Assembly (NCBI GenBank): GCA_949775045.1
Contig: OX459100.1
Location: 10,762,331-10,826,330, forward strand
Source: Metridium senile
Lineage: Eukaryota > Cnidaria > Anthozoa > Actiniaria > Metridiidae
Direction: 5' to 3'
DNA: 64,000 nucleotides
Shown here: in pieces, positions 1-10,089 of the stretch
Layout of the letters: every line of letters begins with the position of its first letter
Numbering within the stretch: the first letter of the stretch is position 1
The notes under the pieces: model-generated
What the model was told of the DNA's origin: nothing
Seen by the model: only the letters and a program-made list of their open reading frames with translations
Databases searched by the model: none
Program-made: the position numbers and the translations under genes

Positions 1-245
1 ATTTCCAGGTTTAAGCCTACCTAATCGGTCAACAACTAAAATAGTTAAAATCGTAGAAAAGATATACCGTCATATTTAATAATTGGAGAAAAATGTAAAA
101 AGAGATTTCAAATAATTAACATTTATCTAATTTTGTCTGAATTTGATAGCCGATGATCAATTTTCCTTTATGATTGAAATTTTCAATTATATTAAATTAT
201 ATTAAATATATTATGATTTTGTTCACTTATCTGTCCTTTTTGTAC
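1..245. other. AT-rich left flank, no gene seen
   Basis: No reading frame or repeat structure worth naming is visible. The minus-strand retroelement ORF1 ends at 246. No downstream ORF2 (reverse transcriptase) follows it here, so the host element is either truncated or continues beyond the window. Confidence 0.5.
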
Positions 246-722
246 TTATTCAGCAAAGATATCTTCTAAATCTGATTCCTTTGTGATCAATTTTGAGCGC
301 TCTCCCTTCTTTGTCTTGACAAAGATTTTACCGTCGTTTGTCGAGTAGCTGAACCATTGATACTGCTTTGCACGTTTTCGTACCTCGGCGTAGAGCTTTT
401 TCCTCTCTGCTGTTAAATGTTCGTTTATATAAATTTTCTTTGCTCCATTTAGTCGATCTCCGCTGCCACTGAATGTTTTCAGTTTTCTCTTAGCTTCATA
501 TAGGCTTTTTTTATCGTCATAGCATTTGAATTTTACCAGGATTGGTCTTGGTTTCAACTTGGACTTTTGTCTGTGAACTATGTCGATATCCCTACTTTCT
601 ATTTCAACGTCAACTTCTCTACCTATATCTTCCACAATTTCCTCTAGGACTTCATCGTCTACCTCTGGTATTCCATGGATTTCCAAGTTGTATTTCCTCT
701 GGTATTGACTGATATCATCTAG
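246..722 (-). pseudogene. Retroelement ORF1, C-terminal half (FP25K-like), separated from its start
   Basis: The minus-strand frame stays open from the insertion junction near 722 to a stop at 246. It carries the pattern of the baculovirus-FP25K-like domain that many invertebrate retroelements encode as ORF1: a LEIHGIP start, an IVHR segment, RPILVKF, then INEHLT and a basic GKIFVKTKKG tail. Such proteins bind nucleic acid in retroelement RNPs (family knowledge). The N-terminal coiled-coil half lies at 4147-4470 on the same strand and in the matching frame. A plus-strand LINE sits between the two halves, so this piece has no start codon of its own. The domain name is a pattern judgement, not a search result. 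Confidence 0.7.
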
Positions 723-728
723 ACCTTG

Positions 729-2246
729 ATGACCGTTTTTTCAACTATCCAACGAACGACGACTACACAATTGAATGGTCTCACCACGCGTCACTATTCT
801 CAAGATTACTTAAAGCAAATCAATCACCACATCTCTCAACACAAGTTAACTCCGCGTTTATCTTCCGAAGCTTTCTCTGCTATCAAAGACTTGGGATTGT
901 CTAGACCTAGACGTGGTTGTCGTGCAGGAATTAAGGTACAAAATCGTCAAAAACCTTATCAAAATATTCCTGTGCGAATAACTTGTAGCTCCCATGAGAG
1001 CTTAAAGAAACGTCAACATGCAAATTTGTCCAATTTGGTCAACATTAGCATGATAGCAAGTGCGCACTCAACCGACGAATCCAACAATGAATTATCGAAC
1101 AATACACCGCTTATGCCTGATTCAAACATTGAAATCAACAATGCAGATGAAATCAATCCATCATTAGCTCCCAAAAACACTAGAAGGAAACCATCCTGCA
1201 AGCGTAACAACAAAAGAAAATTAACTTGCATGACAATAAACTGTCGTAGCGTAAAAAATAAAATAGCGGACATCGCTGCAGTAATCGACCAATACAATCC
1301 AGACATTATTTTGGGGACTGAATCGTGGTTAAACTCGAATATTAAGAACAGCGAAATATTTCCACATGGCTATAAGATCTACAGGAAAGACAGGTCTGGT
1401 GATTGTAACGGCGGAGGAGTTTTCCAAGCAGTAAAAAATGATATCATTATCACACATCGATCGGATTTGGATACAGACTGCGAAATCATCTGGACTCAGT
1501 GTCAACTGGCAGACAAGAAATCGAAATCACTACTTATCTGCTCGTATTACCGGCCAAATTCGTCTAACATAAACAGCCTCAACGAGCTTGATGCATCATT
1601 GTTAAAGTTGGGTAATAGACTACATAAAAACAACATCATCATATCCGGCGATTTCAATGCTCCTGATATTTCATGGGGTGAAGAATATTCAAGCCATTCT
1701 GCTGCATCCGATAGACTTTTGGAAATAATCGATGATCACGACTTAAGCCAACTCGTCAAAGAACCAACCAGATGTGATGACAGCTCACAGAATATATTAG
1801 ACCTAATACTCTCAAATAATTCAAACATCATTGAAAACGTCAAAGTAGTTCCTGGTATCAGTGACCACGAAATTGTGTTGTTCTCTGTGAACACTTCATG
1901 CCGAAGAAAGAAGAATGTAAAGCGTAAAATATTCATCCGAAAGAAAGCAGACTCTACTCGCATTAAAGAAGAACTCGCAAATCTCTCGTCCTACATGGCA
2001 GAATGTAGATTCAACTCGATCGACGAAAAATGGAACTGCTTTGAAGAAAACATCCACCGTATAATGGACTCTTGCATCCCTTCCAAAGTGACTAGCTCAC
2101 GATATAATCCAAAAGGAAACAAAGGCTATACAACAAAGCAAAAACATCTGGCAAACAAGATGACTGGAAAACGTTCCGCCAAATTAGAAAACAAATGCAC
2201 ACGAGTCTTAAAGAAGCAAGACACAAGTATATCTCAGATTACCTAG
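729..2246 (+). pseudogene. LINE ORF, endonuclease part (frameshifted)
   Basis: About 505 codons from the ATG at 729. The first ~160 residues are a basic linker with an RPRRGCRAG motif seen in many aquatic-animal LINEs. The endonuclease follows: TINCRSVKNK (~residue 168), the catalytic-type GTESWLN, a YRKDR segment, SYYRPN, SGDFNAPDISW and a terminal GISDHE. The frame then runs into a stop at 2246, while the reverse-transcriptase frame opens at 2195 in another register. An indel near 2150-2200 therefore breaks what is normally one continuous endonuclease-RT protein. The wild-type role is nicking target DNA to prime reverse transcription. Confidence 0.85.
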
Positions 2247-3994
2247 GTGAAGCCATCGAAGAAAACCCAAAGCGATTCTGGTCGTACATAAAACAACTGA
2301 AAAATGAAGATCCTGGAATTGCAGACTTTGAAGTGGACGGTTCAATAATTAGTGATAGCAACTCGAAAGCTGAAATACTCAATAAGCATTTTTCAAATGT
2401 CTTTACACAAGAAGACCACTCCAGCATCCCTCATACTGGTACTGACAGAAAACCCAGCATTGATCGTCTGTTTATCACTGTGAACGGAGTTGCTAAGCAA
2501 TTATCGTTGTTGAAACCAAACAAAGCCTCTGGACCAGATGCCATTCCACCATGGTTTCTCAAAGAATATGCCAACGAAATCGCTCTTATTCTTACCAATA
2601 TCTACCAAGACTCTATTGAAAGTGGAACTGTGCCCAGTAGATGGAAATCTGCGAATGTATGCGGTGTCTTTAAAAAAGGGAAAAAGTCTGATCCTTCCAA
2701 CTACAGACCGATATCTCTAACTTGTATTGCAGCAAAGATCCTTGAGCATATTGTACACAGCCACGTGATGAAGCATTTTGAATACTATAACGTTCTTACA
2801 GATTGTCAACATGGCTTCAGATCAAAACGATCCACCGAGCTTCAACTTATCCTTACTATCCACGATATTGCAAGTTCCTTGCAACAAAACAAATCAATCC
2901 ATGCTGCTGTACTAGATTTCTCGAAAGCCTTCGACAAGGTTCCACACAGACGTCTATTAAAGAAACTAGAGCACTACGGCATCCGTGGAAGTCTACTGTC
3001 TTGGATGGAATCTTTCCTCACTAAACGCATGCAAACAGTCATTTGTGAAGGTGCATCATCTTCACCATGCTCAGTTACCTCTGGAGTGCCCCAAGGAACA
3101 GTGTTAGGCCCATTGTTGTTTCTGACATACATAAACGATCTTCCCAACGGTCTAACCTCCAGTGTTAAACTCTTCGCGGACGACACCCTCTTGTATGGTA
3201 TTGTTGTAGATGATTCCGACTGCGACAAGCTACAAGATGACCTCAACAAACTTGAACAATGGCAACATTGCTGGCAGATGGAATTCAATCCCTCTAAGTG
3301 CAACATCATCTGCATATCAACAAAGCAAAAGCCTCCACAAAGACAGTACACTTTTTGTGGTTCCCAACTTACTCAAGTAGACTCCATATCGTACCTGGGT
3401 ATTACTGTTAACAGTAAGATGAAGTGGACACCCCACATCTCATCAATCTCAAGTAATGCAAGTAAGTCACTAGGTCTAATAAGAAGAAATCTTTGGAACT
3501 GCCCAAGAAAGGTACGTGAAACCACCTATACTACCATCGTACGGCCTAAATTAGAATACGCAAGCGCCTCTTGGGATCCATACCACAAGAAAGATATATC
3601 AGCCCTAGAGAGAGTCCAAAGAAAAGCTGCCCGTTTTTGTCTACAAAACTATAACCAAACCGCTAGTGTTACAGATATGATCTCAGAGCTAGGATGGGAC
3701 ACTCTTGAATCTAGAAGAAAGAGAAATAGACTGACACTAATGTACAAACTGAGTCACAATCTTGTTGATGTAAATACAGAACAACACTTAATTCCAAATA
3801 GTGAAATGAGGACTAGAAATAGTCACTCTTTAAAATATAGAATACCAAAAATTTCTAAAGATATTTTCAAGTTTTCTTTTTTCCCAAGAACAATACCAGA
3901 GTGGAACCATCTACCCTCGGAACTAGTGGACTCAGAGTCACTTAGTAAATTCAAGGCTAAATTAGATCGCCATCTTGACACTCTTTGTACATAA
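2195..3994 (+). pseudogene. LINE ORF, reverse transcriptase part
   Basis: A 599-codon frame overlapping the endonuclease frame by 52 bases. The usual non-LTR RT blocks appear in order: LKPNKASGPDAIP, SNYRPISLTC, HGFRSKRSTE, LDFSKAFDKVPH, SGVPQGTVLGPLLF, the catalytic FADD box (FADDTLLYG), then FNPSKC and YLGITV. The thumb and C-terminal part (RPKLEYAS, LERVQRKAARF, and near the end EWNHLP) complete a full-length RT. No internal stop is present, so the copy is young or recently active apart from the single upstream frameshift. The ATG at 2195 is only the first one in frame, not a real start. Confidence 0.9.
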
Positions 3995-4146
3995 ATATTA
4001 TTATTAACTATTATTTTTTATTAGTATTATTTTTATTACTCAATTATTAATTATTTATTATATTATATACACATATTATGTACAGTTGATGTGATATTTT
4101 ACGATTTTTATCAACTTAATAAAGATGTAGAAAGATGTAGATGTAG

Positions 4147-4470
4147 GCGTTCATCTTGTTGGTTCATCCTGGAATTGGCTATTTCTAACTTGGTTATTTG
4201 TAACTGTACTTCGTTGCGGATTTCTGTGTTTTCTTTCTTCAAAACTTTAATAGTTCCCGCCTGCTCTTCGCAAATTTTTCTCAAATACTCGAATTCATGT
4301 TTAAAATCTTGGTTTTCTTTCATTAGCTCCTCTGTGTTGCTTTGTACATTTAAAAGCTTTTCATAAATCATGGACAGTGTTGGAACGTCCACCATCTTGC
4401 AATTTTTAGGATTTGGCGAGCTTTCTTGTGAAGACGTGGACGAGTACGGCTCTCTCTCTCTTTTACTCAT
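4147..4470 (-). pseudogene. Retroelement ORF1, N-terminal coiled-coil half
   Basis: Reads leftward from the ATG at 4470 (MSKRERE), through a serine-rich stretch, into a heptad-like helix with LMKEN, LRKICEEQ, LKKEN and LEIANSRM segments typical of trimerising ORF1 coiled coils. It stops being ORF1-like at the LINE junction (4146/4147). Beyond that the frame reads only the LINE tail repeat. Joining 4147 to 722 restores the frame with no lost codon, so the two halves were one gene of roughly 270 codons before the insertion. Confidence 0.75.
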
Positions 4471-4599
4471 AAATAAGTTGTGATAAGTTATATCTTCTAC
4501 CCGTTGAAACTTCTCATTTAGGCACAAAACCTAGAATCTTTACGGAGCTCTAGAGAGCACTTCCACCTTGCTCCATGTCTTGCACGCAACGCCCAAGTG

Positions 4600-4864
4600 G
4601 GCTTATTAATCTTTTAATTATGAGTACGTTTTTAATAAAATTAAGTTTGATGTTATTTGATCAGTCTATTATTTAAAAGTTAATGATCTTTATGGGACCT
4701 ATTGGGAAAAAACACTTTGTCTTCATCTTTTATTACCCGACAAATATTGATTGATTGATTGATCTTCGTTGTATATGACAGTGATAGATTTGTTTTGATA
4801 TGATATTGATGCAGGGCCAGCCAGAGACGTCCTTTTGCATTTACACCAAAGCTTTCTAATGATC
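4600..4864 (+). promoter_or_regulatory. Shared 5' module of A/D/E/F receptor genes (A1 copy)
   Basis: The same ~270-bp block precedes most receptor starts (other copies end at 6494, 16755, 23975, 25516, 29996, 38550, 45386 and 47490). Landmarks are TTTTTAATAAAGTTCAGTATG, TTTGATCAG, ACACTTTGTCTTCATC, a GATTGATTGATC run, a GACAGTGATAGATTTG segment, an AG-ending pyrimidine-poor joint (for example GCTGTACCAG) 35-60 bases before the start, and TTCTATTGATC directly before ATG. Promoter or 5' UTR role is inferred from conservation. No clear TATA box. Confidence 0.45.
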
Positions 4865-5590
4865 ATGGAAGCAAGCGAGGAATGTGATTTTTTTAGTGCA
4901 CGAGTGTTCACCAGGAACATTGAAGCGTCCAATAACGCATTCATAGCCAACGCCATAGTCAACGCAGCGTTGTCCATTACGGCGACTTTTGGGAATGGAC
5001 TAATCATCTTCGCCATCTTGAGATCCAAGAACCCCCAAACGCCATCGTACTTACTGATCACAAGTTTGGCGTTCATGGATTTACTAATGAGTCTTAGACA
5101 TCGATATAGAACTTACGTCACTAAGAAGCGAGTTCGTATCGCCATCGTAGCTGTATGGCTGGCCAATTTCGTTCTGGCTTACTTGCCGAACCTCAGTTTC
5201 TATCATTATTATTTGTTAATTATATTACCTACCATTACCTCTGTTTTCTACATCAAGTCGTTCCTAACCCTTCGTCGTTACACATCACAAGTGCAGGCCC
5301 AACAACCCAACCCGTTACATGGTAACTTTGATGTTGTGAAATACAGAAAAACCTTGATGACCATGGTCGCCATATTGGGATATTATTTGGTGTGTTATCT
5401 ACCTGGGATAGTTACACGTTTTTCTTGTGGAAATACACGATCTATTCAAAGTGCCCGCATTACTTTTTCTATAATTGGTTACCTAACGTTTGGTGCTAAT
5501 TCCAGCATCAATCCAACCATTTATCTGACAAGGTATCCAGATATTCGACAAGAGTGTAAAAACATTCTGAAAAAAGTTGACTTTCGTTGA
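4865..5590 (+). CDS. A1: class A GPCR lacking TM2 end to TM3
   Basis: 241 residues from the ATG at 4865, aligned with the MNAS start of its siblings (here MEAS). TM1 with GNGLIIF and the start of TM2 (SLAFMDLL) are present. The protein then jumps straight to the second intracellular loop (SLRHRYR), so the rest of TM2, the first outer loop with its cysteine, TM3 and the DRY motif are missing. TM4 (VWLANF), a short outer loop, TM5, the loop-3 core (QAQQPNPLHG), TM6 and TM7 with NPTIY follow. The gap keeps frame and A2 has the same one, so it predates the block duplication. A five-helix product is unlikely to signal like a normal receptor. It may be a pseudogene with an open frame. Confidence 0.7.
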   Translation: MEASEECDFFSARVFTRNIEASNNAFIANAIVNAALSITATFGNGLIIFAILRSKNPQTPSYLLITSLAFMDLLMSLRHRYRTYVTKKRVRIAIVAVWLANFVLAYLPNLSFYHYYLLIILPTITSVFYIKSFLTLRRYTSQVQAQQPNPLHGNFDVVKYRKTLMTMVAILGYYLVCYLPGIVTRFSCGNTRSIQSARITFSIIGYLTFGANSSINPTIYLTRYPDIRQECKNILKKVDFR

Positions 5591-6042
5591 TTTGGAAAAG
5601 CCAACGCCTTAGACAAAGGACCACTGTCCATTACGGCTACCTTTGAAAATAGGTTCTCAAACTCATTAATAATTCATTATCTCAGGGACCAATTACAACT
5701 TTGTATTTCAGTCACGTGCATAGGTCTTGATGTAATAGATCAAAAACTCGCGCTTCGTGTTTGATCAGGGGCTCCAAACACCTCGAAACGGATGAAAGCA
5801 CTCGGCCTGCGGCCTGCGGCCTCGTGCTTTCATCCGCTTCTCGGTGTTTGGAACCCCTGATTAAACACTCGCATTCGTTTTTGATCTATCACATCATCAT
5901 CTTCGCCATCTTAAAGTCCAACAACTTTCAAACGCGATCTTACTTACTGATCACACGTTTGGCGTTCACGGATTTAATGATTGTTAATCATCCATATTTT
6001 TCTGTGGTCAGCGCATTAGAAGCGAATAATGAAAATAACTAG
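5591..6042 (+). pseudogene. Receptor head relic after A1, split by a fold-back element
   Basis: Directly after the A1 stop codon a degenerate second copy of receptor residues ~27-90 begins (ANALDKG, SITATF, then after the insertion IIFAIL, YLLITRLAFTDL, NHPYF). It ends at TAG near 6042. The same relic, uninterrupted, follows the C genes. Here about 230 bp including the fold-back at 5729-5895 lies inside it. No start codon of its own. Confidence 0.75.
5729..5895. mobile_element. Fold-back MITE in A1 relic
   Basis: A nearly complete palindrome of about 167 bp. The left arm starts GATGTAATAGATCAAAAAC and the right arm ends with its complement (GTTTTTGATCTATCACATC, with differences). The centre is the GC-rich CGGCCTGCGGCCTGCGGCC. 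Uninterrupted relics at 11823 and 30909 are the empty-site controls. An identical insertion at 24828-24994 shows it predates duplication of the block. Confidence 0.8.
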
Positions 6043-6219
6043 ACATTTGGATTAGTGGTGAATTAATAAAAACAGTTTTCAGTATTCACTATGGTTTGGG
6101 TGGAGCAAGACACCGTGTATTTATTGAAAATATTGTTAATTTACTGAAAGTTCTCCAGATGAAATAAAAATTTAATTATGTTTTACACTAATCATGTTTT
6201 ATTCTATAAAATGTTGTTA

Positions 6220-6494
6220 TTAATCTGTCAATGGTGAGCTTGTTTTTAATAAAGTTCAGTATGATGTTATTTGATCAGGGTTTTATTGAAAAGTTAACGA
6301 TCTTTATGATTTAAAAAAAAAACACTTTGTCTTCATCCAATATTACCCAATAAAAATCGATTGATTGATAGATCTTCGAGGTAAACAGATGTTTGTATAT
6401 GACAGTGATAGGTTTGCGCTGAGATCATATTGCTGTACCAGCCCAAGACTTCGTTTCTCATTCAAATCTTGTTCGGCATAGCATTCTATTGATC
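6220..6494 (+). promoter_or_regulatory. 5' module of D1
   Basis: Copy of the shared receptor 5' block, nearly collinear with the ones before E and C3. It ends CATTCTATTGATC immediately before the ATG at 6495. The upstream spacer (6043-6219) contains AATTAATAAAAACAG, a possible poly(A) signal for the preceding unit. Confidence 0.4.
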
Positions 6495-7382
6495 ATGAAC
6501 GCAAGTCAGCAATGCCTTTCGATATTTGCACGATTGTTGAGCAAGGATATTGAAGCGTTGAAAAACGTATTCATAGCCAATGCCATAGTGAACGCAGCGT
6601 TGTCCATTACGGCGACCTTTGGGAATGGACTCATTATCTTCGCCATCTTGAGATCCCAGAACCTCCAAACGCCGTCTTACTTACTGATCACAAGTTTGGC
6701 ATTCACGGATTTACTGATTGGGCTTGTTTATCATCCATGTTTTGCTGTGGTTAGTGCATTGTTTGCTGTAAATGGCAATATCCAAGCGAAATGCAGGGAA
6801 AGCATATATATCCAAATATTCTATTGTCTTCTTCTCATTATTGGAGGTGTTTCATTTTCCATGAACTTGTTCATAAGTATCGACAGATATCTGGCGCTCA
6901 CTCTTAGACACCGATATAGAATTCACGTCACCAAGAAGCGAGTTCGCATCGTTATCGTAGCAGTATGGCTGGCAAATCTCGCCGTGGCTTACTTGTTTGT
7001 AAAGTTTTCGAACGCTATACAGTATTTGGAACTTGTATTGCTTACCATTACCTCTGTTTTCTACATTAAGTCGTTCCTAACCCTTCGTCGTTACACATCA
7101 CAAATCCCGTTACATGGTAACTATGATGTTGTGAAATACAGAAAGACCTTGAAGACCATGTTCGCAATACTGGGCTGTTATTTGGTGTGTTGTATACCTG
7201 GGGAAATTGCACTTTTTTCTAAAGGAAATACAGGATCTACTCGAGGCGACCTGGCTGTTTTGATAATTGGTTTCCTAATGTTTGGTGCCAATTCCAGCAT
7301 CAATCCAGTCATTTATCTGACAAGGTTTAGAGATATTCGCCAAGAGTGTAAGAACGTCGTGCAAAAGTTGACTTTTCGTTGA
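6495..7382 (+). CDS. D1: intronless class A GPCR
   Basis: 295 residues. The N-terminus has an N-glycosylation sequon at residues 2-4 (NAS). GN in TM1, LAFTDLL in TM2, an outer-loop cysteine (AKCRES), IDRY at the end of TM3, a TM4 tryptophan (VWLANL) and NPVIY in TM7 are all present. The loop between TM4 and TM5 is very short (about KFSNAIQY) and has no cysteine, as in melanocortin/EDG/cannabinoid/adenosine-type receptors (family comparison, inferred). Six codons (QAQQPN) of the otherwise invariant intracellular loop 3 are deleted in frame. The TM3-TM5 segment is identical to E1 rather than to its positional partner D2, suggesting gene conversion. Ligand unknown. Acts at the plasma membrane. 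Confidence 0.88.
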   Translation: MNASQQCLSIFARLLSKDIEALKNVFIANAIVNAALSITATFGNGLIIFAILRSQNLQTPSYLLITSLAFTDLLIGLVYHPCFAVVSALFAVNGNIQAKCRESIYIQIFYCLLLIIGGVSFSMNLFISIDRYLALTLRHRYRIHVTKKRVRIVIVAVWLANLAVAYLFVKFSNAIQYLELVLLTITSVFYIKSFLTLRRYTSQIPLHGNYDVVKYRKTLKTMFAILGCYLVCCIPGEIALFSKGNTGSTRGDLAVLIIGFLMFGANSSINPVIYLTRFRDIRQECKNVVQKLTFR

Positions 7383-7775
7383 TTTGAAAACAACCCAATG
7401 TATTTAATTACCGAGAAATCACAAGGTCTTCACGTGATTTTAAAAATAACGACAACTTCAATCGCTGTCAATCATTTTACAAACACAAACAGCAAGAAGG
7501 TCAAATGACGATATATAGATCTGTGGTGAGTGGAGGACAATTCCGTTGTCATGGTGATGAATAACAACAAAGTCTGATATGATTGGAGGACATGGTCTCG
7601 AGTCTTTCATAAAACTGCAAGGAGACTTTCACCACATTTCCGAGGAGAACACAGAAAAAAGAAAAAACTTAATGCATATTACGACTGGTCCTCCGCGGAT
7701 TGCCCAGTGACAAACGCAGCTATGTATAATACACTATTCCGTGTCACCCTCTTTAAATAAAGATAATATTATTAT
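7383..7775 (+). promoter_or_regulatory. D-type 3' UTR with poly(A) signal
   Basis: A 370-bp block (CAACCCAATGTATTTAATTACC onward) ends with CTCTTTAAATAAAGATAAT near 7750-7765, an AATAAA poly(A) signal. The same block follows E1 (17665), D2 (26416) and E2 (39460), so D and E genes share a 3' end as well as a 5' module. Confidence 0.55.
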
Positions 7776-8432
7776 TACCATTATTAGAAGTTGTTTTCAA
7801 TATATGTAACTAAAATCTAAAATTGTTATTAAATTTCTCTCATTTCTATAGTACTGTTAGCAATCAATCTTCAAATGATGTAGTTTATGTTTTCTAATAT
7901 TACTCTGCTTAGTCTAGCTAGTTTCCAGTTGTTTTTAACATTTTGCATTGTTATTAGAGAAATAATTTGTTGAAAAGTTGATAATCATGACTAGGTTTGT
8001 AATTGAAAAGTTAATCAGTACCTTGGTGCATCACTGTGTGGCGTAAGTAAATAGATGAACAAGTAATCAATAACACACATAGCATATATGAATATATCTA
8101 AAGAAAAGATTGCTATATTAAATCCATATCACAATGGTTAGTTATTGGTAAGTTAATCACTACCTGGGTTTATCATATACACTTAACCACATTAACAAGA
8201 GCTTGTGGGTTGTCTGTAAATCAATGAGAAAGCAATCAACATAACACACATAGCATATATGAACATATCTCTCAAACAAAGATTGCTATATTAAATCCAT
8301 ATCACAATCGTTAGTTATTGATAAGTTAATCAGCAGCTGGGTTTATCATATAATGTAAATCGATGAGAAAGTAATCATTAAACACATATAGCATATATGA
8401 ACATATATCTCTTTGAAAGTGCGCTATATTAA

Positions 8433-9348
8433 GGTAGTTCGGGACTCATGGATTCCTTCGATAGAATTTTTTAAAACTTTTTCCACATAAAATATGACAT
8501 AGGTAGAGCTCAAAACTGAAATAAAAAAGGGGGGTCACCGTGTTCGTTTTAGAACTGTGAGGGGTGGTGTAAGGCACTTTTTTGCCTAATCTGGTTCCAA
8601 AATATGCTCACTAAATTCGTCAAAAATAAAATTACTACAATAACCAGCAATATCTTTACTCAAATATTACGACAGATTCTCACAAAATAGGTCTTTTACT
8701 ATTGTTATCATATCTTCTAGCCTTTGAAAAGCCAAAGATTTGGCTATTTAATGAACGATTCAAAGTATTACCAGAGTCATTTTTTGTGGTCATGATCCTA
8801 CAAAAGTCAAAATTACTATGGAATGCTCTCGAAAACCATATTAATTTTTTTTAAGATTCAAAACGATTATCATATGAGCAATGTGAAAAGCGAAAAGAAA
8901 ATTGGAGGTCACCGTAATAATAGGCGAGTTATAAGCGACCGAATCCATTTTTCACGGCAACGGTCCGCGCGAGACTGGGTTCTAGTACTTTAAACGTCTG
9001 CTTGGAACTTGTCAAATTGTCATCTCCAGAAACCTTAACACCTATTTTGTATTAGTTTTAGAACTAAAGACGTCAAAATTATATTTTATCTATTCACTTT
9101 TACAAAGTCGTAAATTTGTTGTTTTGAGACTAAACAGCGACCATGTCAGGTAGTGAAAATCTGAGCATGTATCGAAAAATGTCCCATTTTACCTCCAAAG
9201 TTGCATGAAATAACATAATACTTTCTTAAGTTATAGATAAGGATTCAAATTAAGATATTATTTAGATACATTTTCAAAAAAACGCAAACAAATGATGAAA
9301 AACGAGATGCGCGAAATGGATGCGCAGTATCAAGAGTCCGGAACTACC
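8433..9348. mobile_element. 916-bp non-autonomous TTAA element, copy 1
   Basis: Flanked by TTAA on both sides (8429-8432, 9349-9352). The inverted ends are GGTAGTTCGGGACTC and its complement with one mismatch (GAGTCCGGAACTACC). No ORF of note. The unfilled tandem-repeat unit at 18531-18552 reads straight across the target, confirming insertion. TTAA targets are typical of piggyBac and Kolobok elements; the ends alone do not decide between them. Confidence 0.8.
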
Positions 9349-9408
9349 TTAAATTAATATCATGATCGTTAGTTTGTGAAAAGTTCATCACTGCCTGGGT
9401 TCCCAGGC

Positions 9409-9840
9409 GATGTACTCGGGGGGGGGAGGTAAAATGACGGGGGGGGGGGGGATTGCGACGGAGCTTCATATTGCAGCCCCTAAAAAATATTCAAACCTGA
9501 AATTTTACACCCCAAAAAATACATAGCATGCAAATTTCGAACCCCCCAAAAATACAAGACTTAAATACGACAAAACTGATTTATTGATTGTATATGGTAT
9601 GTTTCTTTACGAAACTCACGCCTTGCTGAAAAAAATTTCAAACTAATAATTTTCTGATATATGGATTGAAACAAAAATTGAACTCCGAGATGTGAAAACC
9701 CAAAAAAATACGGGTTTCTTTTTAAGACCTAAAAAAATACGTGTCAGTTCTCTTGACCCCAAAAAAAATACCCAGAACGAAAATTGTCAACCTTAAATAA
9801 TACGTCGGACCTCCCCGTCATCTTACCCCTCGAGTACATC
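9409..9840. mobile_element. GATGTACTCG fold-back element, copy 1
   Basis: The ends are inverted: GATGTACTCG followed by a G-run and TAAAATGACGGGG at left, and CCCCGTCATCTTACCCC then CGAGTACATC at right. The interior repeats a CCCAAAAAATAC-like motif about seven times at irregular 25-60-bp spacing. Other copies are at 27501-27922 and 42836-43244. No ORF. Confidence 0.75.
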
Positions 9841-10089
9841 ACTCGGACATGGGTGCATGATTATGTCTCGTCTGTGCATGGGTGAGAAAGCAATCAATGT
9901 CAGCTTAAATACGAACAGATCTCTCAATTTAACAGTGCATTATATTGAATTCATATCACAATCGTTAGTTATTGAAAAGTTAATCGGTACCTGCGTTCAT
10001 CATTGTCATCAAAACACAGTGTATTAGAGCGCATATATGAACATATCTCTCAATCAAAGTGGTCTATATATTAAATCATAACATTAGGT

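Larger units (their letters stand above)
723..4146 (+). mobile_element. CR1/L2-type LINE inserted in another retroelement's ORF1
   Basis: About 3.4 kb, bounded on both sides by the split minus-strand ORF1. It holds an apurinic-type endonuclease and a reverse transcriptase. The tail is AT-rich (3995-4120) and ends in a short tandem array of AAAGATGTAG and GATGTAG units (about 4122-4146), as expected of CR1/L2-like elements that end in simple repeats rather than poly(A). The left edge lies close to the first coding ATG, so little or no 5' UTR is present and 5' truncation is likely. No clear target-site duplication beyond the 2-3 bases shared at the joint. Clade assignment is inferred from domain style. 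Confidence 0.85.

Noticed and set aside
5761..6042. 93-codon frame starting in the fold-back element
   Set aside because: Reads the MITE arms and then the receptor relic; no start or conserved product.
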